From Oscillospiraceae bacterium (GTDB taxonomy: Bacteria > Bacillota > Clostridia > Oscillospirales > Oscillospiraceae), in contig JAISTA010000184.1 of assembly GCA_031272845.1 (NCBI GenBank), forward strand, positions 1-10,144: a DNA stretch of 10,144 nucleotides. The letters run 5' to 3'. Positions 5,398-10,144 of the stretch are shown piece by piece. Positions within the stretch are counted from its first letter, which is position 1; each line of letters opens with the position of its first letter. The notes beneath the pieces are model-generated. The model ran no database searches. It was not told where the DNA came from and saw nothing but the letters and a program-made list of their open reading frames with translations. The translations under genes were made by a program, and so were the position numbers.

Positions 5398-7015
5398 TAA
5401 TATTAAAAAGCGCGTTATGTGTCTGTACCGCGTATCTACGCCCGGACAGGTTGACCACGACGATATACCTCTGCAAAAACAGGCGTGCCGGGAGTTCTGT
5501 GACAAAATGGGCTGGGAGATTGTAGATTCACGGTTAGAAAAGGGCGTGTCGGGTTTCAAGGTATCCGCAAATGACCGCGACGCAATAATAGATATCCGCG
5601 AGGCTGCATTGAAAAAGACATTTGATGTTCTGCTCGTGTATATGTTTGACCGTCTCGGAAGAAAAGAGGACGAAACGCCGTTTATCGTCCAGTGGTTTAT
5701 TAATCAGGGCATTGAGGTTTGGAGCGTCACTGAGGGACAGCAGAAAATAGAGCAGCACGTCGACAAACTGCTCAATTATATCAGATACTGGCAGGCGCAG
5801 GGCGAGAGCGAAAAGACTTCAACGCGAGTTAAGGAAGCGCATGCGCAGGTGACAAGCGCGGGACACTTTCGCGGCGGCACGTGTCCTTTTGGGTATCGTT
5901 TAGAGCATAAGGGCAGACTAAACAAAAAGGATATGCCGCTAAACGAGCTTGTGGTTGACGAGTGCGAAGCCGAAGTTGTTAAAAAGATTTTTGACCTGTA
6001 CGTTAGCCACGGATACGGAACGCTCCGTATCTGCAACTACCTTGCCGAGCACAATTTAATGAATCGGCGCGGTGAGCGATTCACAAACACCACAATTCAA
6101 AATATGCTCAAACGTCCGTTGTACATCGGTATACTTAAAAGCGGGGACACGCAGTCAAATGAAATTCCTGAATTAAGGATAATACAGCAGGGCATGTTCG
6201 ACAGCGCACAGAGAATAATGCAAGAGCGGTCGCAGGATTTCGCTGACAGGCGTATACCGCTTAATACAAAGGGCAGCGCGCTGCTGTCCGGCAATGTGTT
6301 CTGCGGGCACTGCGGAGCACGGCTCACCCTGACGACAAACGGAAAGAAATACACCCGAAAAGACGGCGGCGTAACGACCACTCCGAAAATGCGGTATGTT
6401 TGTTATAACAAAACCCGCCATCCTGACAGGTGCGACGGACAAACAGGATACACGGCGCATAAATTAGACGCGGTGGTTGAAAACGTCGTCAAGATGATAT
6501 TTCAAAAAGTACGCGCGCAGCCGAAGGAGGCGATAATAGAAAAGCAGTTTGAGTCGCGTCTTGCCATGTACAGGCTAAATCTTACCCAGGCTGTTTCGGC
6601 GTTGAAAAACGAGCAGGAAGTTTTGGCAATGCTCGAAAACGAAGTGATTAAGGTGATTCAAGGCACAAGCTCGTTAAAGCCCGAACTTCTCAACAAAAAG
6701 TACGATGAGGCACAACGCGCCGCTGCTGAAAAGAAAGCTATTGCGGAGCAATGCGAGCGCGAGCTTGCGGACACGCAGAGCCTGCTGAATCAGGTGCGCA
6801 AGCAGTACAGCGACGTCGTATCGTGGGCGGACATTTTTGCGCAAAGTCCGATTGACGTGAAAAAGATGATTGTATCGCAAATGATAGAGAGCGTCCGGGT
6901 ATCCGCGAATTACAGCATTGAGTTAGACTTTCGCGCAAGCGTTCAACAATTAGGGCTTGATATTGATATGGACGCAAGCGAAAAGCAACCGCGTGCCGAA
7001 GAGCCTGAGCTATAA
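5387..7015 (+). CDS. Large serine recombinase (integrase)
   Basis: Site-specific DNA integrase/excisionase of 542 residues. The resolvase-type catalytic domain spans about residues 8-155: nucleophile Ser17 in YRVSTPGQ with Arg15, FDRLGR (87-92), and the E-helix region around SEKTSTRVKEAH (141-152). The recombinase domain follows at about 165-250 (CPFGYRL through TIQNMLKRPLYIGIL). The zinc ribbon uses Cys306, Cys309, Cys339 and Cys349, and a charged coiled coil at about 385-475 fits the region controlling integration versus excision. ATG 5387 follows AAGGGGG (5376-5382). The gene overlaps the small upstream gene and ends at a strong hairpin 37 bases from tRNA-Ala, which makes that tRNA region the obvious candidate attachment site. 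Confidence 0.96.
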   Translation: MANNNIKKRVMCLYRVSTPGQVDHDDIPLQKQACREFCDKMGWEIVDSRLEKGVSGFKVSANDRDAIIDIREAALKKTFDVLLVYMFDRLGRKEDETPFIVQWFINQGIEVWSVTEGQQKIEQHVDKLLNYIRYWQAQGESEKTSTRVKEAHAQVTSAGHFRGGTCPFGYRLEHKGRLNKKDMPLNELVVDECEAEVVKKIFDLYVSHGYGTLRICNYLAEHNLMNRRGERFTNTTIQNMLKRPLYIGILKSGDTQSNEIPELRIIQQGMFDSAQRIMQERSQDFADRRIPLNTKGSALLSGNVFCGHCGARLTLTTNGKKYTRKDGGVTTTPKMRYVCYNKTRHPDRCDGQTGYTAHKLDAVVENVVKMIFQKVRAQPKEAIIEKQFESRLAMYRLNLTQAVSALKNEQEVLAMLENEVIKVIQGTSSLKPELLNKKYDEAQRAAAEKKAIAEQCERELADTQSLLNQVRKQYSDVVSWADIFAQSPIDVKKMIVSQMIESVRVSANYSIELDFRASVQQLGLDIDMDASEKQPRAEEPEL

Positions 7016-7049
7016 AGAAAAGCACGGACGAAAGTCCGTGCTTTTCTTT
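7014..7049. terminator. Bidirectional terminator shared by recombinase and tRNA operon
   Basis: A perfect 16-bp stem (7014-7029 with 7034-7049) with a GAAA loop. The right arm contains CTTTTCTTT, and the left arm read in reverse gives the same T-rich tail, so it can stop transcripts from both sides. The left arm begins inside the recombinase stop codon, and one base separates the right arm from the CCA end of tRNA-Ala. Confidence 0.85.
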
Positions 7050-7050
7050 G

Positions 7051-7126
<76 letters not shown>

Positions 7127-7178
7127 ATAACATATATGTTTACTATGAAATTGCAAATATCATTTACTGTTTTGTCTC

Positions 7179-7188
7179 GAATGCCATT
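7179..7188. repeat. Anticodon-arm repeat, short copy
   Basis: GAATGCCATT, ten bases identical to the centre of the tRNA-Ala anticodon arm, in otherwise unrelated sequence and the same orientation as the other two copies. Confidence 0.5.
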
Positions 7189-7230
7189 GCTTTGGGTAAG
7201 CGGTTGCGCTACCCTCCAAAAAAGTTAAAT

Positions 7231-7244
7231 TTGAATGCCATTCA
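7231..7244. repeat. Anticodon-arm repeat, copy 3
   Basis: A 14-base exact copy of 7085-7098. It lies 37 bases from the 26-base fragment of the tRNA-Ala 5' half, in the order expected for a tRNA interrupted between D arm and anticodon arm. Confidence 0.6.
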
Positions 7245-7281
7245 TCCGGGTGCAATTTTTGGGGCGTGTAACCGACCAGCC

Positions 7282-7307
7282 CGCTCTCCCAGCTGAGCTA
7301 TACCCCC
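7282..7307 (-). pseudogene. Broken tRNA-Ala: 26-nt 5' half
   Basis: Identical to the first 26 nt of the intact tRNA-Ala (7101-7126), from G1 through the D arm, and diverging immediately on both sides. There is no anticodon stem, T arm or 3' acceptor strand attached. It sits at the regular operon position after tRNA-Glu, so it is probably the original chromosomal 5' end that was separated from its 3' half by an integration event. The 181-bp offset between the two copies defines the inserted or duplicated segment. Confidence 0.8.
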
Positions 7308-7357
7308 GTGCTTGCCGCCTGCGCGGCCTTTTCAATTTTCCGTCTGCCAAAAGGCAG

Positions 7358-7433
7358 CGTGGTGACCCGTACGAGAATCGAACTCGTGTTACTGCCGTGA
7401 AAGGGCGGTGTCTTAACCTCTTGACCAACGGGC
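7358..7433 (-). tRNA. tRNA-Glu (anticodon TTC)
   Basis: This 76-nt gene has acceptor GGCCCGT/ACGGGTC, a D arm of the Glu type, anticodon loop CTTTCAC, T arm ACGAG-TTCGATT-CTCGT and encoded CCA. The anticodon stem is CCGCC against GGCAG, so pair 28-42 is C opposite A; bacterial Glu tRNAs normally have GGCGG there. It may still work, but the mismatch is unusual. Confidence 0.95.
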
Positions 7434-7471
7434 CGCAAATGCCGGCGCCTGAATCGGCTCCGGCAGCGGTT

Positions 7472-7548
7472 TGGTGGCGGAAACTGGACTTGAACCAGTG
7501 ACACTACGGGTATGAACCGTATGCTCTAGCCAGCTGAGCTATACCGCC
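7472..7548 (-). tRNA. tRNA-Met (anticodon CAT, elongator type)
   Basis: A 77-nt gene with acceptor GGCGGTA, D arm GCTC/GAGC, anticodon stem TACGG/CCGTA with loop TTCATAC, T arm CTGG-TTCAAGT-CCAG and encoded CCA. It lacks the three GC pairs at the base of the anticodon stem and the mismatched first pair typical of initiator tRNA, and does not resemble the CAT-anticodon tRNA-Ile, so elongator Met is preferred. Confidence 0.93.
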
Positions 7549-7560
7549 GTAAGCTTTACT

Positions 7561-7589
7561 ATATTAGCACAACAACGCAAGGTTGTCAA
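7561..7589 (-). promoter_or_regulatory. Internal tRNA promoter (Met-Glu-Ala)
   Basis: Read leftward: TTGACA (7589-7584), 17-base spacer, TAATAT (7566-7561), with a start near 7554, six bases before tRNA-Met. The downstream trio therefore need not depend on the promoter at 8089-8117. Confidence 0.82.
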
Positions 7590-7631
7590 GCAAATATTTT
7601 TGAAAAATTGCAGAAAACCTGCCCTGCTGAA

Positions 7632-7658
7632 AATCGCGTGCCGTGTAACACCGCGATT
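7632..7658 (-). terminator. Possible terminator after tRNA-Lys
   Basis: Read leftward, AATCGCG (7658-7652) and CGCGATT (7638-7632) form a 7-bp stem ending in TTTT. It lies 41 bases past the tRNA-Lys 3' end and before the internal promoter. The T-run is short, so this is weak. Confidence 0.35.
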
Positions 7659-7698
7659 GCAAATTCCGCCGCGCGGCTGTTTGCTTTTGTCCGGTTTT

Positions 7699-7774
7699 TG
7701 GTGACCTGTCGGAGATTCGAACTCCGGACACCCTGCTTAAAAGGCAGGTGCTCTGCCAACTGAGCTAACAGGTC
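7699..7774 (-). tRNA. tRNA-Lys (anticodon TTT)
   Basis: The gene is 76 nt long, with acceptor GACCTGT/ACAGGTC, D arm GCTC/GAGC, anticodon stem CCTGC/GCAGG with loop CTTTTAA, T arm CCGGAG-TTCGAA-CTCCG type and encoded CCA. All stems are well paired. Confidence 0.96.
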
Positions 7775-7867
7775 ATAATATTGGAGCGGTACACGCCGGT
7801 TTCCGCTTACCGTTCACATTTTGGTCTGGTACTACGAAAAAAATGTATTCCGTCTGCGGACGTGATT

Positions 7868-7989
7868 AGTGAAAAGTGAAGAACGAAAGAAGAAGAGTGA
7901 AAAGTACAAACTTGCCCTTTAAAATATGTGCGAAGCACATATTTTCACTTTTCTCTCTTAACTCTTCACTCTTGCGCGACAAACGCAAG
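7868..7989. repeat. Palindromic intergenic repeat between tRNA-Lys and tRNA-Pro
   Basis: A perfect 11-bp hairpin (7921-7931/7935-7945, loop GAA) sits between purine-rich GTGAAAAGTGAAGA-like tracts (7868-7904) and their pyrimidine complements (7946-7972). A further CTTGCG/CGCAAG hairpin (7971-7976/7984-7989) lies right beside the tRNA-Pro 3' end. The layout suggests a small non-coding mobile or REP-like repeat. Read leftward, the last hairpin could aid 3' processing or weak termination. Confidence 0.5.
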
Positions 7990-7991
7990 TT

Positions 7992-8068
7992 TGGTCCGGG
8001 CAGCGGGACTTGAACCCACGGCCTCCTGCTCCCAAAGCAGGCGCGCTACCAAACTGCGCCATGCCCGG
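7992..8068 (-). tRNA. tRNA-Pro (anticodon TGG)
   Basis: First gene of the operon, 77 nt: acceptor CCGGGCA/TGCCCGG, D arm GCGC/GCGC, anticodon stem CCTGC/GCAGG with loop TTTGGGA, T arm GTGGG-TTCAAGT-CCCGC and encoded CCA. The gene begins about 14 bases after the predicted transcription start. Confidence 0.96.
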
Positions 8069-8088
8069 ATAGCGAAAACAGCTTAATA

Positions 8089-8117
8089 ATTATATAATAC
8101 AGAATGCGTAATGTCAA
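8089..8117 (-). promoter_or_regulatory. Consensus promoter of the tRNA operon
   Basis: Read leftward: TTGACA (8117-8112), exactly 17 bases, TATAAT (8094-8089). All twelve consensus bases match. The -35 lies inside one arm of the inverted repeat 8106-8152. Confidence 0.93.
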
Positions 8118-8152
8118 ATGGTATATAATGGCAGTACCATTTAACATTACGC
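8106..8152. repeat. 18-bp inverted repeat overlapping the tRNA promoter
   Basis: Arms 8106-8123 and 8135-8152 match in 17 of 18 positions around an 11-base centre. The arms read GCGTAATGTCAAATGGTA and, reversed, GCGTAATGTTAAATGGTA. The single difference (C8115) is the base that turns TTAACA into the TTGACA of the -35 box. It is either a small mobile palindrome that donated a promoter element or an operator. Confidence 0.6.
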
Positions 8153-8235
8153 ACAACGCGGAAAGAGCATGGCTTCCCCGCTTACTCCCTGTCAAAGCGC
8201 GCTATAACAGCGCACCCGCTCCAATCGGTAAATCG

Positions 8236-8493
8236 CTACGCGCCGAGCGCTTCGTATATCTTTGCCTGCAGGTTTGCCTCAAGCTGCGCCTCGCGCGCGG
8301 CAATAGCGGCGTCCCACGCGGCCTCAAGCTGAGGACGAAAGGTGTTGTCCAGATAGTCCTTTGAAACAAGCGGATCGCCGGACGAGCCTGGGTCAGAGCT
8401 TGCCGCGATAAGCGAGCCCGCGCCGAAGCCCAGCGCAAGCGCTATGATAACGATCGCGGCCGTAACAATACGCACACGTATTTTTGAAGTCAT
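8236..8493 (-). CDS. Small single-pass membrane protein, function unknown
   Basis: The protein has 85 residues: a short basic N-terminus (MTSKIRVR), one hydrophobic segment at about 9-30 (IVTAAIVIIALALGFGAGSL), a Ser/Gly/Pro-rich linker, then DPLVSKDYLDN and an alanine-rich, charged helix to the end. The topology suggests an N-terminal anchor with the helix outside the membrane, or an uncleaved signal sequence. AAGGAG eight bases before ATG 8493 and a full-consensus promoter 39 bases further up support expression as a single gene. I do not recognise the family. A weak GCGCT/AGCGC hairpin downstream (about 8200-8214) may terminate it. Confidence 0.75.
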   Translation of the reverse strand: MTSKIRVRIVTAAIVIIALALGFGAGSLIAASSDPGSSGDPLVSKDYLDNTFRPQLEAAWDAAIAAREAQLEANLQAKIYEALGA

Positions 8494-8647
8494 AATTCGT
8501 CTCCTTATAGATGTACAGGATACTTTAATGTATTATACAGCATAACCGCGCGTTTGTCAAATGCCGGGGGGGGCAACAAGCACATTTGCACATTTTTACA
8601 ATCCACACCGAGACCGACATCCGCACCCCGGGCGCTGCGCGAAAACC
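8494..8647. other. Intergenic gap between DUF5714 gene and membrane protein gene
   Basis: Apart from the promoter at 8532-8560 I see only a G-run and a direct repeat of ATGTGCAA-type sequence (plus-strand GCACATTTGCACATTT at 8579-8594). No convincing terminator follows the DUF5714 stop codon. Confidence 0.5.
8532..8560 (-). promoter_or_regulatory. Promoter of the small membrane protein gene
   Basis: Read leftward: TTGACA (8560-8555), 17 bases, TATAAT (8537-8532), all consensus. The predicted start near 8525 gives a leader of about 31 bases. A run of seven G residues (plus strand, 8565-8571 region) lies just upstream. Confidence 0.9.
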
Positions 8648-9349
8648 TCATTCAACCTGCCGCCACGGACACGCGCTGCCGATACACTCATTGTTTCGAG
8701 AACTGAACTCGCATACGATTCGCGGCGCATCCATTTCCGCAATGCCTTCCTCCCTCAAAAAAGCAACCGCCTCACGCAGCGAAATCCCGACGTTTCGCTT
8801 GCAGCAGCGCACATCGCTGACTGCGGCTATTGCCGCAAGGCACCGCGCCGTGAGTTGATTGCACAGCCTGCCGCCGCCGAGCGGAGTCGCTCCGATCGCC
8901 GCGCTCAAAAACACGCCCGTGCCCAGCGCTGCGCCGCAGGCTCCCCAATAGCCGCATGCGCCGCCGGGAATTTTCTCCGCCCGCTTTTCAATTGTGTTCA
9001 GCATTTTCGGCAGCTGTAAGCGCACACCCGGTGCGTTGCAGTAGGCCGCAGCGAGCGCGAAGCCGACGATTATGTGGTGCTCCGGCCCGTGCATATTAAC
9101 GCCGCCTAGACGCATAATCTCCAGCGCAATTTTCCACGGGTCGCGGCTCCGCGACCTCAGGCAAACCGCCTTTGCGGGGGCAATCGCGCCGTCAGCGTGG
9201 CACTTGTCGCAAACGTAGTGCCCGCGTCCGCACACAATAGCCGACGTAAACGCCCTGCCGCACAGAGCGCATTTGTGCACGCCCGCCGCCGTGCGGTATT
9301 CAAGCGGCGCGCCGCAGATTAAACAGCCGCCGGGTTTCGCAATCTCCAT
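8648..9349 (-). CDS. DUF5714-family cysteine-rich protein
   Basis: 233 residues, cytoplasmic by appearance. The N-terminus has paired CxxC motifs (Cys9/12, Cys27/30) and CxxxGHxxCxxCH (Cys40, His44, Cys47, Cys50, His51), probably binding zinc or an iron-sulfur cluster. Then follow HGPEHH (87-92), PGGACGYWGACGAALGTG (128-145) and RCCKR (181-185), the marks of DUF5714, a family of Clostridia and archaea that travels with radical SAM proteins. Its biochemical role is unknown to me. ATG 9349 has AGAGGG five bases upstream and lies 31 bases inside the preceding radical SAM gene, indicating coupled translation. It could be the substrate, an electron carrier or a sulfur-transfer partner of that enzyme; this is inference. 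Confidence 0.82.
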   Translation of the reverse strand: MEIAKPGGCLICGAPLEYRTAAGVHKCALCGRAFTSAIVCGRGHYVCDKCHADGAIAPAKAVCLRSRSRDPWKIALEIMRLGGVNMHGPEHHIIVGFALAAAYCNAPGVRLQLPKMLNTIEKRAEKIPGGACGYWGACGAALGTGVFLSAAIGATPLGGGRLCNQLTARCLAAIAAVSDVRCCKRNVGISLREAVAFLREEGIAEMDAPRIVCEFSSRNNECIGSACPWRQVE

Positions 9350-10144
9350 ATGTCCCTCTCAATACAAACATTCAGTCCGCAGCATCCGGCGGGTTCAAGC
9401 TTATACCTCTCGTAAAGCTCGCCGAACAGGTCGATTACGCGCCGGTAAAAATCAAGCTCCGGCGCGTTCATGCTGCCCATAACGGGGCGTCCCATCGGCA
9501 TCCAGACGGACGCGCTGGGTATAATCCCACGCTCGGCAAGGTATTCCGCGCCCTCTTGGAGCGATTCAAACGGCTCCAGCCCGATAATAAAGTTCGAAAA
9601 AGCCGTACCCGCGCCGAATTTTTCGGCTGTGTACTCCAGAATGTCCAGATGACGGCGGCGCGTGGTACACTCGATTTTTCCGGGCGTTATGCGGCCCGCG
9701 TGCTCGGTGTCCCACACCTCCAGACTGCACGCAATTCGGCTTGCGCCCAAAGAAAAATACTCGTCCACCGCCGCGGTATCGGACGGCGGCGTGATGTAGA
9801 GCAGCAGCTCCTCTAAGTCAAGGCCGCTAAGCGCAGCGAGGTACGCGCGAATATGCTCCGCCTCGCGCCTGCCGTCAAAGGTCGAGCCGCCCGTGAGCTG
9901 CACGGCGGACGCACCGCAATTCTCCTGCGCGTACCGCACAATTTCGTGCACATCGTCAGCGGAAACGGCGCACGGCAGCGGCTTGTTTTTCGCGGCAAGC
10001 GCCTGATGCTCAGCGCCGGAAAAGCAGAATTCACACGGCCGCCCGCTCGACGCAAACTCGCACGGCCACAGGCACTGAAACGAGACCCAGTCCAGCCCCT
10101 GCAAAACCGCGTTCCCGATAAACGGCAGCCCGCCGGACGTTTTC
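9319..10144 (-). CDS. Radical SAM protein (5' end outside window)
   Basis: The frame is open to the right edge, with at least 13 residues (SGGLPFIGNAV) before the TTG at 10104, so the true start is outside the window. The cluster motif is CLWPCEFASSGRPCEFC: Cys codons at 10074, 10062, 10035 and 10026. The last two form the usual Cx2C with an aromatic before the final Cys, but the preceding Cys is eight residues away rather than three. QLTGGSTFDGRR fits the SAM-binding GGE-like strand, and a barrel-like pattern follows (ACSLEVW, FIIGLEPFES, SVWMPMGRPV). The C-terminus has Cys-Cys and one more Cys (GCCGLNVC). It precedes and overlaps the DUF5714 gene; the pair is likely one pathway of unknown product. 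Confidence 0.85.
   Translation of the reverse strand, partial: KTSGGLPFIGNAVLQGLDWVSFQCLWPCEFASSGRPCEFCFSGAEHQALAAKNKPLPCAVSADDVHEIVRYAQENCGASAVQLTGGSTFDGRREAEHIRAYLAALSGLDLEELLLYITPPSDTAAVDEYFSLGASRIACSLEVWDTEHAGRITPGKIECTTRRRHLDILEYTAEKFGAGTAFSNFIIGLEPFESLQEGAEYLAERGIIPSASVWMPMGRPVMGSMNAPELDFYRRVIDLFGELYERYKLEPAGCCGLNVCIERDIWRLRNPAAV

Larger units (their letters stand above)
1..7015. mobile_element. Right-hand part of an integrative element (prophage-like or ICE/IME)
   Basis: The block holds a LexA-like XRE repressor divergent from an ImmA/IrrE peptidase, a Com-like zinc ribbon, a sigma-region-4 regulator, a DinG-type helicase, a small protein and a large serine recombinase next to a tRNA gene. 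Each family is common in Clostridial prophages and integrative elements, and the order (control module at one side, integrase at the end by a tRNA) fits one element. The left boundary is outside the window. The right boundary is not sharp: it could be the terminator at 7014-7049, the tRNA-Ala anticodon arm, or the broken tRNA copy near 7282. No relaxase, coupling protein, portal or capsid gene is visible, so phage versus conjugative identity cannot be decided here. Confidence 0.7.

Noticed and set aside
7282..7307. A functional second tRNA-Ala
   Set aside because: Only the first 26 nt match; no anticodon stem, T arm or acceptor 3' strand follows at the right distance.
8561..9019. 152-residue rightward open frame
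   Set aside because: It is antisense to the DUF5714 gene, whose motifs and overlap with the radical SAM gene are clear.

Overview
The window looks like a chromosomal stretch from a moderately GC-rich member of the Clostridia (Bacillota), probably a gut-type Oscillospirales or Christensenellales relative. The basis is: strong AGGAGG-type ribosome binding sites, near-consensus TTGACA-N17-TATAAT promoters, tRNA genes that encode their own CCA, Clostridia-type tRNA sequences, and a set of accessory gene families common in Clostridial integrative elements. The genus cannot be fixed from the sequence alone.

Positions 1 to about 7015 are one end of an integrative mobile element. A leftward LexA-like (S24) XRE repressor, cut by the window edge, faces a rightward ImmA/IrrE-type metallopeptidase across a compact divergent control region: two good promoters flanking a 9-7-9 palindrome. 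The peptidase gene overlaps a small Com-like zinc-ribbon gene. Then come a 294-base highly structured intergenic region, a sigma-70-region-4-like regulator, a 677-base non-coding region full of inverted repeats (including a MITE-like 159-bp element), a DinG-type iron-sulfur helicase, a 72-residue small protein, and a large serine recombinase that ends at a 16-bp terminator hairpin. No conjugation or capsid genes are visible; the rest of the element lies to the left.

Positions 7051 to 8068 are a leftward tRNA operon (Pro-TGG, Lys-TTT, Met-CAT, Glu-TTC, broken Ala, Ala-GGC) with two consensus promoters. The last tRNA, Ala-GGC, lies beside the recombinase. A broken 26-nt copy of its 5' half lies 181 bp away, and copies of its anticodon arm lie between them, so this is probably the integration site or a scar of repeated integration.

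Positions 8236 to 10144 are chromosomal and leftward: a small single-pass membrane protein with its own consensus promoter, and an overlapping pair encoding a DUF5714 cysteine-rich protein and a radical SAM protein that continues past the right edge.

The most interesting signal is upstream of the sigma-like gene. Its Shine-Dalgarno sequence is the 3' end of an 18-of-20 paired stem, and the gene before it encodes a zinc ribbon resembling phage Mu Com, which in Mu activates translation by opening a stem that hides a ribosome binding site.
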